From assembly GCA_904424815.1 (NCBI GenBank), contig CAJGBI010000003.1, forward strand, positions 1 through 64,000: a stretch of 64,000 bases of DNA, given 5' to 3'. Source of the stretch: Puniceicoccaceae bacterium Marseille-Q1082 (GTDB lineage Bacteria > Verrucomicrobiota > Verrucomicrobiia > Opitutales > Intestinicryptomonadaceae). This document shows, in pieces, positions 34,157 through 42,391 of the stretch (the first letter of the stretch is position 1; every line of letters begins with the position of its first letter). Made by a program: the position numbers and the translations under genes. The notes below the pieces were generated by a model that saw only the letters and a list, made by a program, of their open reading frames with translations, ran no database searches and was not told where the DNA came from.

Positions 34157-35518
34157 ATGAAATCCATAATATCGGCACTTGCAATTTGCGCCCTCCTGTG
34201 CGGGTGCAAAACGGAATATGAAAAAAGCTTCACCCGCGAACACGGGGTCGTCGCAAACCCCGGGCAGGGTTGGATGTCCATATATTCAAAGGAGAATCCG
34301 AAACTGCCGTACGGCTCCAGATACGTCCGCTTCCACTGGCGCGACCTCGAACCCGAAGAGGGCAAGTACAACTGGGAGCCGATTGAGAGGCAGATGGAGA
34401 GGGCCGCCAAAATGGGGGTTCCGTTCTCCTTCCGCGTGATGTGCACGTCGTCCCACAGCTCCACGCCCTACGCAGCGCCGGAATGGGTGTTTGAGAAAAA
34501 GGGCGCGAAATTCGCGAAGTTTATGAACAGGCCCGGCGGCGACTCCGCCACGGGCGACACCAAATTCGCCCGCGTCACCCCGATATTCGACGACCCGATA
34601 TTCATCAAATGCCACGCGCGCTTCATAAAGGCGCTCGCCGAAAAGTACGACGGCGACCCGCGAATATCGACAATCGACATCGGCAGCTACGGCAACTGGG
34701 GCGAATGGCACGTATGGGGGCTCGGCATAAAGCCCTCTCCGCTCGAAGTCAGGAAGCAATACGCCGACATGTACCTCGACAACTTCAAAAAGACAGACCT
34801 CGTGTTCATGACCGACGACGCGGAAATCCTAAAATACGCCATAGGCGGCGGAGAGGGCTCGCGCGTGGGAATGCGCCGCGACGGGGTCGGAGGGGAAGGC
34901 CACTACAAACACTGGATAGGAAAGGGCAAATATCTGAAAGCGGGCGTGTCGAAAATGGGCGACGTGTGGAAATACAAGCCGATGCTCTTTGAATGGTACG
35001 TCTGCTATCCGGACATGCTGAAACGCAAGTGGCCGCTTCCGAAAGCGGTAGACTTCATATTGGACAACCACGCCTCGCTCGTGTCGGAAAACCTCAACCC
35101 GCCGACGGTTCCTCCGGAGGAATACGGGCAGGTCGAGCGGATTTCAAGGGGCGTGGGCGCGCGCATATTCGCGGACTCCGCAAAAATTTCGCTCGGCGGC
35201 GGCAGCCTTGAAATTTCCATTTCGGGTGAAAACGGGGGAATCGCGCGCATATCCCTGCCCTACGAATTGGCGTACGAGCTGAAAACTTCGGACGGGAAAA
35301 CCGCGGCGGCGTTCATATCGTCCGCCGACCCGTCCAAATGGCTGCCCGGCAAGTTCTCAACGCGCGACAAATTCGAGATTCCCCAAAACCTGCCCTCGGG
35401 GAAATACGGGCTCTACGCGCGCCTCGCCCACAAGGGCAAAATCTTCCGCGACTTCAAATTCGCCGCAAAGGAGGTGGAGGCGGACGGGTCTATAAAGCTC
35501 GCCGAACTGGAATTGTAG
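34157..35518 (+). CDS. DUF4832-type secreted lipoprotein, tandem paralogue
   Basis: 453 aa. Signal peptide with lipobox ALLCGC (Cys16). Same architecture as the preceding gene: ANPGQGWMS, RFHWRDLEPEEGKYNWEPIERQME, YGNWGEWHVWG, RRDGVGG, and the C-terminal beta-sandwich. The last approximately 90 codons are far more similar to the first copy (over 85% identical by eye in both DNA and protein) than the rest, which suggests gene conversion or strong constraint on that domain. Starts 1 nt after the preceding stop. Confidence 0.75.
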   Translation: MKSIISALAICALLCGCKTEYEKSFTREHGVVANPGQGWMSIYSKENPKLPYGSRYVRFHWRDLEPEEGKYNWEPIERQMERAAKMGVPFSFRVMCTSSHSSTPYAAPEWVFEKKGAKFAKFMNRPGGDSATGDTKFARVTPIFDDPIFIKCHARFIKALAEKYDGDPRISTIDIGSYGNWGEWHVWGLGIKPSPLEVRKQYADMYLDNFKKTDLVFMTDDAEILKYAIGGGEGSRVGMRRDGVGGEGHYKHWIGKGKYLKAGVSKMGDVWKYKPMLFEWYVCYPDMLKRKWPLPKAVDFILDNHASLVSENLNPPTVPPEEYGQVERISRGVGARIFADSAKISLGGGSLEISISGENGGIARISLPYELAYELKTSDGKTAAAFISSADPSKWLPGKFSTRDKFEIPQNLPSGKYGLYARLAHKGKIFRDFKFAAKEVEADGSIKLAELEL

Positions 35519-35667
35519 GGCGGCTGCGGAAACCCGCCGCCGCGCGCGTTTTTGCGCGCGGGCAAAACCTTCTAACTTGACTTGCGGCAAACCGCGTGCG
35601 ATATTGCGGACAGTTTCGGCTCCGCGCCGCGCGCGGGGCGCATTTCACCCAAAACACCCCAACTGCG

Positions 35668-36717
35668 ATGTCCCTTATAAAAAAGCTTTCCGCGCGACTT
35701 CAAAACCACCCCAAGCGCATCGTCTATCCCGAGGGCGCCGACCCGCGAATACTGCAGGCCGCGCGCCAGTTCTCCACGCGCAAGCTCGGAGTTCCGATAC
35801 TGCTCGGCGAACGCGAAAAAATTTCCGAAATCGCCGCGTCCATAGACGTGCGGCTCGACGGCATGAAGATAATCGACCCCGTGTCGTCGGACGATTTCGG
35901 GGAGCTCTGCCGGCTAATGAAGGCGTTCCCGCGATTCAAGGCGCTCGACGAGGACGGCATACGCAACCTCGTCTCCAACCCCAACTATTATTCAACCCTG
36001 ATGGTCGCAAGCGGCCGCGCCGACGCGATGCTCGCGGGGGCGACGACGGTTTCGTCCGGAGCCCTGCGCCCGATATTCCAGATAATCCCGCTGCAAAAGG
36101 GCTTTAAGACCGCGAGTTCCATAATGATTCTCTCGACCGGCCGCCCCGAGATTGGGGCTGACGGGGATCTGTTCCTAGCCGATTGCGGCGTGATTCCCGA
36201 GCCCGACGAGCGGCAGCTCTGCGACATCGCCCTCACAACCGGAATGCTCGCGAACCAGCTCACGCTCCAAACGCCGAGAATCGCGATGCTCTCGTTTTCT
36301 TCAAAGGCGTCAACTTCCGCGCACCCGAGCGTCGTGAAAGTCAAGGCGGCAACAGCCCTCGCCCACGACAAAGCCAAGCGCGACATGCTCGACATGGAGG
36401 TTGACGGCGAACTCCAGGTGGACGCCGCGCTAAGCCCGGAAGTCGCGCGGCTCAAACACATTTCGAGCTCCGTGGCGGGCAAGGCGAACGTCCTGGTTTT
36501 CCCCGACCTCGACAGCGGCAACATCGCCTCGAAAATGATAAAGGTCTTGGCGCCGGAAGTCGAATGCTACGGCCAGATTCTCACGGGGCTTACAAAGCCC
36601 GCCGCGCAAATTTCGCGCGGTTCGAGCGCCTCGAACATCTTCGGCACGAGCGTTATCGTCGCGGCGCAGGCGGTGGACCGCAGGTTCATAGACATAGACT
36701 TGGAGTTGCACTCTTAG
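35668..36717 (+). CDS. pta: Phosphate acetyltransferase
   Basis: 349 aa, the short PTA form without the N-terminal regulatory DRTGG/P-loop domain. Interconverts acetyl-CoA and acetyl phosphate in acetate fermentation. Features: RIVYPEGADPRIL at the start, ADAMLAGATTVSSGALRP, SSIMIL, the substrate loop SFSSKAS and the C-terminal VFPDLDSGNIASKM and ISRGSSASNI. Together with pflBA it points to mixed-acid fermentation. ackA is not in the window. Confidence 0.95.
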   Translation: MSLIKKLSARLQNHPKRIVYPEGADPRILQAARQFSTRKLGVPILLGEREKISEIAASIDVRLDGMKIIDPVSSDDFGELCRLMKAFPRFKALDEDGIRNLVSNPNYYSTLMVASGRADAMLAGATTVSSGALRPIFQIIPLQKGFKTASSIMILSTGRPEIGADGDLFLADCGVIPEPDERQLCDIALTTGMLANQLTLQTPRIAMLSFSSKASTSAHPSVVKVKAATALAHDKAKRDMLDMEVDGELQVDAALSPEVARLKHISSSVAGKANVLVFPDLDSGNIASKMIKVLAPEVECYGQILTGLTKPAAQISRGSSASNIFGTSVIVAAQAVDRRFIDIDLELHS

Positions 36718-36764
36718 GCGCGTCCCCGCCCGCCGCGGGGCGTCCGCAAGTTTCCGAAAGAAAG

Positions 36765-36791
36765 GCCGCGCCTGCGCGCGGCTTTTTTTTT
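36765..36791 (+). terminator. Intrinsic terminator of pta
   Basis: GCCGCGC / GCGCGGC stem with a 4-nt loop, then nine T. Confidence 0.9.
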
Positions 36792-36877
36792 GCGGGCTTT
36801 TAAAATTCGCGGGAAAACCGCATTCCCTTCGGCAACCCCCGCCGCCTGCAAAACTCCGGCATTCCGCAAAAAAATTC

Positions 36878-37792
36878 TCAGCGCGCCCCTCCGCCCGCCG
36901 CCGCAGCGGGCGCGGAAGTCACCAAATACACGCCCGCAAAAACGAGCGCCGCCGCCGCGACTTTCACCCAGGAAAAACTGTCCTGCCCCAGCCATATCGC
37001 CGCCATAGACGCCACGAAAGGCTGTATATAATTGTACATCGCCATGGTAGTCGGCCTCATGCGCTTTATCGCCATGGCTATCAATAGATACGTCACGAAA
37101 GTCGCGCCGGCGACCACGTACGCCAGCATCGCCGCCCCCTCCAAGCCGAATCCCCCCTTGAACGCGCCTGGCGCGCTTAGAACCGACGGCGTGACGGGCA
37201 AGAGCATCAGCGAGGCGAACAGGAACATCCACTTCATGAGCGTCACCGGCGAATGGCGGGAGGTCAGCGGCTTCGACATCGCAAAGTACACCGCCGAAGA
37301 AAATCCGCTAAGCAGAATCAGCAGGTTGCCTGAAACGGTTCCCGACGACCCTCCCGCGCCGCCCGCCGAAAGCACGAGCCATATCGCGCCCGCCGCCCCC
37401 GAGAGCACCCCCACCGCCTTGCGGACGGTGACGGGATCCCCCATGAACGCCGCGGAAATCAGGAGAACCATCAGCGGCGTCATCGTCACTATCACCGACG
37501 CGTCCACCGGAGAAGTTTTGCCGAGCCCGTAAATGAACACCCCCTGGTTCATGACCACCCCGAAGAGCGAAAACACGAACATCAGCGCGAGGTCGCGGCG
37601 CCCCACCCTGTCGCCGCCGGTGAAAAGCGACGCCGTCCAAAACAGCGCGGCGGCCCCCCACATGCGCGCAAGCGTCAGCGCTTCGCCCGATACGCAGTGC
37701 GCCATCAGATATTTTGAAATCGGTATGTATACGCCGAAAATAACGTTCGCCGCAAATATGCAAGCGTGACCCTGCAGCCGCTCTTTTGTCAT
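36878..37792 (-). CDS. EamA/DMT-superfamily transporter
   Basis: 304 aa with about ten transmembrane helices in two EamA repeats (FAANVIFGVYIPISKYLM in repeat one; NLLILLSGFSSAVYFAMSKPL in repeat two). Members export amino acids or other metabolites; substrate unknown. It converges on pta and has no clear minus-strand terminator. Confidence 0.88.
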   Translation of the reverse strand: MTKERLQGHACIFAANVIFGVYIPISKYLMAHCVSGEALTLARMWGAAALFWTASLFTGGDRVGRRDLALMFVFSLFGVVMNQGVFIYGLGKTSPVDASVIVTMTPLMVLLISAAFMGDPVTVRKAVGVLSGAAGAIWLVLSAGGAGGSSGTVSGNLLILLSGFSSAVYFAMSKPLTSRHSPVTLMKWMFLFASLMLLPVTPSVLSAPGAFKGGFGLEGAAMLAYVVAGATFVTYLLIAMAIKRMRPTTMAMYNYIQPFVASMAAIWLGQDSFSWVKVAAAALVFAGVYLVTSAPAAAAGGGAR

Positions 37793-37900
37793 TGAATTAA
37801 ATTAAAGGCTTTCGAGTATTTCCCGCGCGGGGATTCTGTCAAGCCGCTTGTGGGCGGCGCGCAAATCCGGAAAAAATGCAAATGCCTTAACGGAAATTCC

Positions 37901-37929
37901 TTGACATCTTTCAGTTCCGCGCCTTTAAA
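37901..37929 (+). promoter_or_regulatory. Predicted promoter of PEP-CTERM gene at 37938 (leaderless)
   Basis: TTGACA at 37901-37906, exactly 17 bp, TTTAAA at 37924-37929. The ATG at 37938 is 8 nt past the -10 box, so transcription would begin at or 1-2 nt before the start codon. This is the clearest example of the pattern shared by all five PEP-CTERM genes. Confidence 0.7.
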
Positions 37930-37937
37930 TTAAAGCC

Positions 37938-39035
37938 ATGAACAGCGGCAAGATACTTTCAGCGTTTGCGTGCGCGTGCGCCTCGGCGCAGGCCTTTGCG
38001 GCGAGCTTTCTCTTTACCGGAAGCTCTGACGGCGACCTATCCAACTACCAAAACTACTACGCGCTTTCCTCCGACAACTCCAACGACGTATACTCCATGG
38101 CAATTTATCTCTATCCCATGGACTACGATGGGGACATGAAGGCCAACTGCCCCGAGCCGAGCGGCGGAATAGTGGGAAAATACGAAGCCGCAACCTCCCT
38201 GCCCGGAGCCGGCGATACCATATACCTTCATGCGTACAGGTTCGCCGAAGTCTCGGGAGATACCGTCACTTGGAACGATACCGTTTTTGTGCCGTATCCT
38301 GTGAGCATAAAAAATTCCCTCACGGCAAACCAGCTTCTGATAAGGGGCGGCTCGCCAACTATTTACCTCGGCGATTCGGCGGCGTCGGAATCGGAATTTT
38401 CGCTCAACCTAACGAACCTCAAAGCGGGCTACACCCATACCAATATATTGGTTGCCGACGGCGCGCGCCAGACAAAATTCAGCATAAACGTCTCCGGCGA
38501 CATCGCCGTGCGCGGCGGAAACAACAATTACAGATTCGGTAGCGCTTCGGCTTTTATTGACTCGATATCCGCAAACCGCGTTATAGACGAGGGCAATATG
38601 ATTCTGTTCGCAAAGCGGTTCGCCGTAGGCTCCGGCGGTTTCAAAATCACGGCTACCGGAACGCTAACTGTAAACGTGGACGACGCGCTGTTTGCCTGCA
38701 CCGGCGATTCCGCCCTCATAAGCGTGGAGGGAACTTTCGAGAAGTCCGCAAACGCGATAACGTTCGACTTTTCCAACGTGTCAGTGTTCGAGGGGATCTC
38801 CGGAACGTACAATCTTATCTCTGCGGGCAAACTTGTGGGCTTCGACACCTCCGACGCGCACAACGACATTTCCTCCGAAACGTTCGACTCCATAGCGGCG
38901 ATGCTCGGCGAGGGCGCTTCCCTTGCGTGGAACGGCAACACGCTCCAGCTCACAATAGTTCCCGAACCCGCGGCGGCGGCTGCCCTTTTCGGCGCGCTCG
39001 CTGCGGCTATTGCCGCAGCCCGCAGGCGCAGATAA
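37938..39035 (+). CDS. PEP-CTERM surface protein, type B-like
   Basis: 365 aa. Signal peptide MNSGKILSAFACACASAQAFA; mature start ASFLFTGSSDGDLSNYQNYYALSS, comparable to the FFFMGGSDG...W..LS opening of the 25020 protein; SASAFIDSISANRV in the middle parallels SSGFIDSFYADSI there; C-terminal LAWNGNTLQLTIVPEPAAAAALFGALAAAIAAARRRR. A more divergent third member of the type-B group, on the other strand and 12 kb away. Confidence 0.86.
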   Translation: MNSGKILSAFACACASAQAFAASFLFTGSSDGDLSNYQNYYALSSDNSNDVYSMAIYLYPMDYDGDMKANCPEPSGGIVGKYEAATSLPGAGDTIYLHAYRFAEVSGDTVTWNDTVFVPYPVSIKNSLTANQLLIRGGSPTIYLGDSAASESEFSLNLTNLKAGYTHTNILVADGARQTKFSINVSGDIAVRGGNNNYRFGSASAFIDSISANRVIDEGNMILFAKRFAVGSGGFKITATGTLTVNVDDALFACTGDSALISVEGTFEKSANAITFDFSNVSVFEGISGTYNLISAGKLVGFDTSDAHNDISSETFDSIAAMLGEGASLAWNGNTLQLTIVPEPAAAAALFGALAAAIAAARRRR

Positions 39036-39061
39036 TTTTTTTCCCAACACATTTCAAAAGG

Positions 39062-39091
39062 CCCGCGGCGCCTTGGCTCCGCGGGTTTTTT
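39062..39091 (+). terminator. Intrinsic terminator of the PEP-CTERM gene at 37938
   Basis: CCCGCGG / CCGCGGG stem, 10-nt loop, then TTTTTT. Confidence 0.85.
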
Positions 39092-39128
39092 CTTGACCGC
39101 CGAAACTTTCGGAAGAGAATGTCGCCCT

Positions 39129-39704
39129 ATGAAATTTCTCCGAACCGCAGCCCTCACGGCGCTGATTTGCGCATCGCTGTTAGCGGGCGCGTGCTCGTCC
39201 GAAGACTCCTCCCCAAAAGAGCCCGAAAAGGGAACCATCGGGCTGGACTATGAGGGCGAGCCGAAAATTTCATACGTCCTAAACCGCTACATTTCCGACC
39301 CCGAGACGCGCTCAATATACGAAGTTTTCACGGGCGAGGAGACGCATTACGGCAAACTCGTCCTGCGCTCGCAGCCCGACAAAAGGGCGGGAATGTACTT
39401 TTTCGTGATGTTCGGCTACGAGCCCGACGACATCGCCCTCGCATGCACTTTCGAGCTCTCCGTGGACTCCACCGGCGACGCAAAAACCCGCACCTACAAA
39501 TTTACGGTGCCCGAGACCCACTCCGTCACGCGCGAAATCGCCCTCGGCGTGACGGGCTCCGACTGGCCGTGGCCCAAAGCGCGGGTGAACGCGTGGAAGC
39601 TCGTGCTCAAATCCCCGTCGGGAAAGATTCTCGCGCAAAAGCAGTCATGGCTCTGGGAATATTCCGGCGACGCAAAATCCGCAAATTCCGGCGGGAAAAA
39701 ATAA
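39129..39704 (+). CDS. Lipoprotein, unknown function
   Basis: 191 aa from the ATG at 39129. Signal peptide with lipobox SLLAGAC (Cys22). The mature protein looks like a single beta-sandwich (YVLNRYISDPETRSIYEVFTGEETHYG, TRTYKFTVPETHSVTREIALGVTG). No family is recognised. A TTGACC box at 39093-39098 starts 36 nt upstream of the ATG, the same distance as in the PEP-CTERM genes. It lies 5 nt upstream of the DNA glycosylase gene and is probably cotranscribed. Confidence 0.7.
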   Translation: MKFLRTAALTALICASLLAGACSSEDSSPKEPEKGTIGLDYEGEPKISYVLNRYISDPETRSIYEVFTGEETHYGKLVLRSQPDKRAGMYFFVMFGYEPDDIALACTFELSVDSTGDAKTRTYKFTVPETHSVTREIALGVTGSDWPWPKARVNAWKLVLKSPSGKILAQKQSWLWEYSGDAKSANSGGKK

Positions 39705-39709
39705 AACCG

Positions 39710-40612
39710 ATGCGCACGGTTCAAGAAGGCTTCCGCTGGGCTCCCTTTGAGAAACTCGAAGGGATTTATTTTGAAGAAAAAGACTTCCGCGAGACGCTCG
39801 ACGGCGGACAGGCTTTCACATGGAGGGGGCTCGACGCCTCGCCCCTCGGATTCGCCGCCGCCTATGAGGGAGTATTCCGCAGCACCGCCCTGCGCGCCGC
39901 CCTCGACGGGCGCGGGAGCGTCCACATCTGCGCGCCGTCCGACGCGCCGGAGGGCGCGGCTGAAAACTTTCTCGAATACATAGACGCCAAAACCGACTAC
40001 GCCCCCATACGCGAAACCCTTCTCAAAACCGGCGACGCCAACATCGCCAAAGCCCTGAAAATCTGGCCGACCCTGCGGATTCTCAGGCAGTCTCCGGCGG
40101 AGGCGATAGTCTGCTTCATATGCTCGTCGAGCAAGAGGATAGTGCAGATAAAACAGTGCGTGGCCCTGCTCTCCGAAAAACTGGGCGGGTACGCAGGCGG
40201 CGGGCGGCGCGCCGTGCCATCGTTTGAGGCGATAGCCGCCGCCCCATTGGAAACCCTGCGGGAATGCAAGCTCGGCTTCCGCGCGGGCTACCTGAAAAAA
40301 TCCGCCGAAAAAATCGTCTCCGACGGCTTCGACCCCGACTCCCTGCGCGAAATCCCCTATGCGGAGGCGAAAAAGTATCTGACCTCCCTGAGCGGGATCG
40401 GCGACAAGGTTGCGGACTGCATACTGCTCTTCGGGGCGTCGCGCTTTGAGGCGTTTCCGGTCGACACCTGGATAAAACAGGCGATGACAGCCCTCTACTC
40501 CACGCCGCCGAACGCCGGAAAAATACGCGAATTTGCGGCGGAAAGGTTCGGCGGATACGCGGGGTTCGCGCAGCAGCTGATATTCGCAGCAATCAGGAAA
40601 AATTTGTTTTAG
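39710..40612 (+). CDS. 8-oxoguanine DNA glycosylase (OGG1 type)
   Basis: 300 aa. Bifunctional base-excision glycosylase/AP lyase. The N-terminal OGG domain has DGGQAFTW; the helix-hairpin-helix region SLSGIGDKVADCILLFGASRFEAFPVDTWIK carries the catalytic Lys (GDK) and Asp (VDT). This eukaryote-like OGG1 architecture is uncommon among bacteria but known in several anaerobic lineages. Starts 5 nt after the lipoprotein stop. Confidence 0.9.
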   Translation: MRTVQEGFRWAPFEKLEGIYFEEKDFRETLDGGQAFTWRGLDASPLGFAAAYEGVFRSTALRAALDGRGSVHICAPSDAPEGAAENFLEYIDAKTDYAPIRETLLKTGDANIAKALKIWPTLRILRQSPAEAIVCFICSSSKRIVQIKQCVALLSEKLGGYAGGGRRAVPSFEAIAAAPLETLRECKLGFRAGYLKKSAEKIVSDGFDPDSLREIPYAEAKKYLTSLSGIGDKVADCILLFGASRFEAFPVDTWIKQAMTALYSTPPNAGKIREFAAERFGGYAGFAQQLIFAAIRKNLF

Positions 40613-40625
40613 CCCCAAAAACTGT

Positions 40626-40653
40626 TTGTCTAATCGAAAGGTTTCCATATAAT
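40626..40653 (+). promoter_or_regulatory. Promoter of the fabZ-like/KAS/waaA operon
   Basis: TTGTCT at 40626-40631, 16-bp spacer, perfect TATAAT at 40648-40653. Leader of about 11 nt before the ATG at 40671. Confidence 0.55.
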
Positions 40654-40670
40654 TTGCCCCGTTTGAATTT

Positions 40671-41126
40671 ATGGACAGAAAGCTGAACAGGCAGGAAATC
40701 GAGGCGCTGATGCCGCACGGGGATCCTTTTCTTTTCATAGACTCCGCGGAAATCGGCATCGGTTCGGCCAAGATGAAATACAAAATTCGGGGGGACGAAT
40801 TTTTCTTCAAGGGGCATTTCAAAAACAACCCCATATTCCCCGCAACCCTGATGTTGGAGGCTGTCGGGCAGCTCGGAGTGCTGTATCTGCTCGCCTCGCC
40901 AGACCCAGCCATAGAAAAGCCGGTGGACCCAAAAAAAATATTTTTCATATCCTCGGACAACGCAAGATGCTCGAGATTCTGCCGCCCCGGAGAAACGCTC
41001 GACATAGAGCTCAAAGTCTCGCGCATACGCCGCCCGCTCTTCTTATTTGAGGGCATGAGTTCGGTGGAAGGAGAGCGCGCGTCGTTCGTTGAAAGAATCA
41101 CCCTAACATTCGATTACAAATCCTGA
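40671..41126 (+). CDS. fabZ: FabZ-like hotdog-fold acyl dehydratase
   Basis: 151 aa. Expected to dehydrate 3-hydroxyacyl-ACP. The catalytic His is in LMPHGDPFLFID (residue 16) and the Glu in TLMLEAVGQ. The usual PG before the central helix is PA here (FPATLMLEA), a small departure from the family. It begins a tight operon with a ketosynthase (1-nt gap) and waaA, suggesting a role in making acyl chains for lipid A or another envelope lipid. Confidence 0.8.
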   Translation: MDRKLNRQEIEALMPHGDPFLFIDSAEIGIGSAKMKYKIRGDEFFFKGHFKNNPIFPATLMLEAVGQLGVLYLLASPDPAIEKPVDPKKIFFISSDNARCSRFCRPGETLDIELKVSRIRRPLFLFEGMSSVEGERASFVERITLTFDYKS

Positions 41127-41127
41127 C

Positions 41128-42390
41128 ATGAGCAAAAAGAACGTCGCCATAACGGGCCTGGGATTCATTACAAGCATAGGCAACGACGCGAAATCGGTCG
41201 CCGAAAGCCTCGTAAGCCTCAAAAACGGCATAGAGCGCTACAAGCCCTTTGACGACCCAAAAATACCCGCCAAATGCGTCGGCACGGTAAAAAATTTCGA
41301 CACCGAAAGCTGCGACCCCGAAGACTGGACGTATCCGCCCGAATACCGCGTGCGCCGCGACGTCCTGCGCGGGTTCGCCCCGCACTGCCTGTACGCCTAC
41401 TGCGCGATGGAACAGGCCATACGCGACGCCAACCTCTCTCCGGAGGATATTTCAAACGTCATGACGGGCATGTACACGGCGTCTGCGGGCTCGTCCGGAA
41501 TGCTATACCACCACATGCAGAAGATGGACAAAGTGGGGGCCATGCGGTGCTTCCCGTTCGCGATAGTCTGCTCAATAGTGGGCACGCTCTCCTTCAACCT
41601 CGTATCGGTGTACAAGATAAAGGGTGCAAGCTGCGGGTTCGCCTCCGCCTGCGCAAGCAGCGCGCACGCGATGGGGTTCGCCTTCGACGAAATCGCGAGC
41701 GGCCGCCAGAAGAGAATGTTCGTCGTCGGCGGCGAAGACGGAAATATGCGCACGCTCCTGCCGTTTGTGGGAATGAGGGCGCTCAGCGTGAACCCCGACC
41801 CCGAGACCGCCTCGCGCCCGTTTGACAAAAACAGGGACGGATTTGTCGGGACCGGCGGAGGGGTCGTCGCCGTCCTCGAAGACGAGGAATGCGCCCGTGA
41901 GAGGGGGGCGAAAATCTACGCGCGGATGCTCGGCTGGGGGCAGGCAAGCGACGGCTACAATGTCGCGATTCCCCAGCCGGACGGCGCGGGGGTCGCAAAC
42001 GCCGTAAAATTCGCCCTCGCAAGTTCGGGAATTTCCCCCGACGAAGTGGGATATATAAACGCCCACGCGACCTCCACACCCATCGGCGACACCGCCGAAA
42101 TGAAGGCGATAAAATCAGTGTTCGGGCCGTCGCCGAAAGCGATGATAAGCTCCACCAAGGCAATCACCGGCCACGGGCTGTCGCTCGCGGGCGTAATGGA
42201 GGCCGCATTCTGCGCGCTCGCAATGAAAGAGGGCTTCACGCCGGGTTCCGCCCACATATCCGAGCCGGATCCCGAAACCGAAGGGCTCGACATCATAACC
42301 GAGACGCAAATGCTCTCTCCCGACATCTCCATGTCGCTATCGAGCGGATTCGGCGGCGCAAACGTCGCGATAGTCCTCCAAAAGGCGTGA
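41128..42390 (+). CDS. fabF: Beta-ketoacyl-ACP synthase (KAS I/II type)
   Basis: 420 aa. Condenses acyl-ACP with malonyl-ACP. Catalytic triad: Cys175 in FASACASSAHAMG, His in NAHATSTPIGD and His in TKAITGHGLSLAG. The sequence around Cys (KIKGASCGFASACASSAH) and the last motif are closer to FabB than to FabF; either label is defensible. Clustered between a dehydratase and the Kdo transferase. Confidence 0.9.
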   Translation: MSKKNVAITGLGFITSIGNDAKSVAESLVSLKNGIERYKPFDDPKIPAKCVGTVKNFDTESCDPEDWTYPPEYRVRRDVLRGFAPHCLYAYCAMEQAIRDANLSPEDISNVMTGMYTASAGSSGMLYHHMQKMDKVGAMRCFPFAIVCSIVGTLSFNLVSVYKIKGASCGFASACASSAHAMGFAFDEIASGRQKRMFVVGGEDGNMRTLLPFVGMRALSVNPDPETASRPFDKNRDGFVGTGGGVVAVLEDEECARERGAKIYARMLGWGQASDGYNVAIPQPDGAGVANAVKFALASSGISPDEVGYINAHATSTPIGDTAEMKAIKSVFGPSPKAMISSTKAITGHGLSLAGVMEAAFCALAMKEGFTPGSAHISEPDPETEGLDIITETQMLSPDISMSLSSGFGGANVAIVLQKA

Positions 42391-42391
42391 G

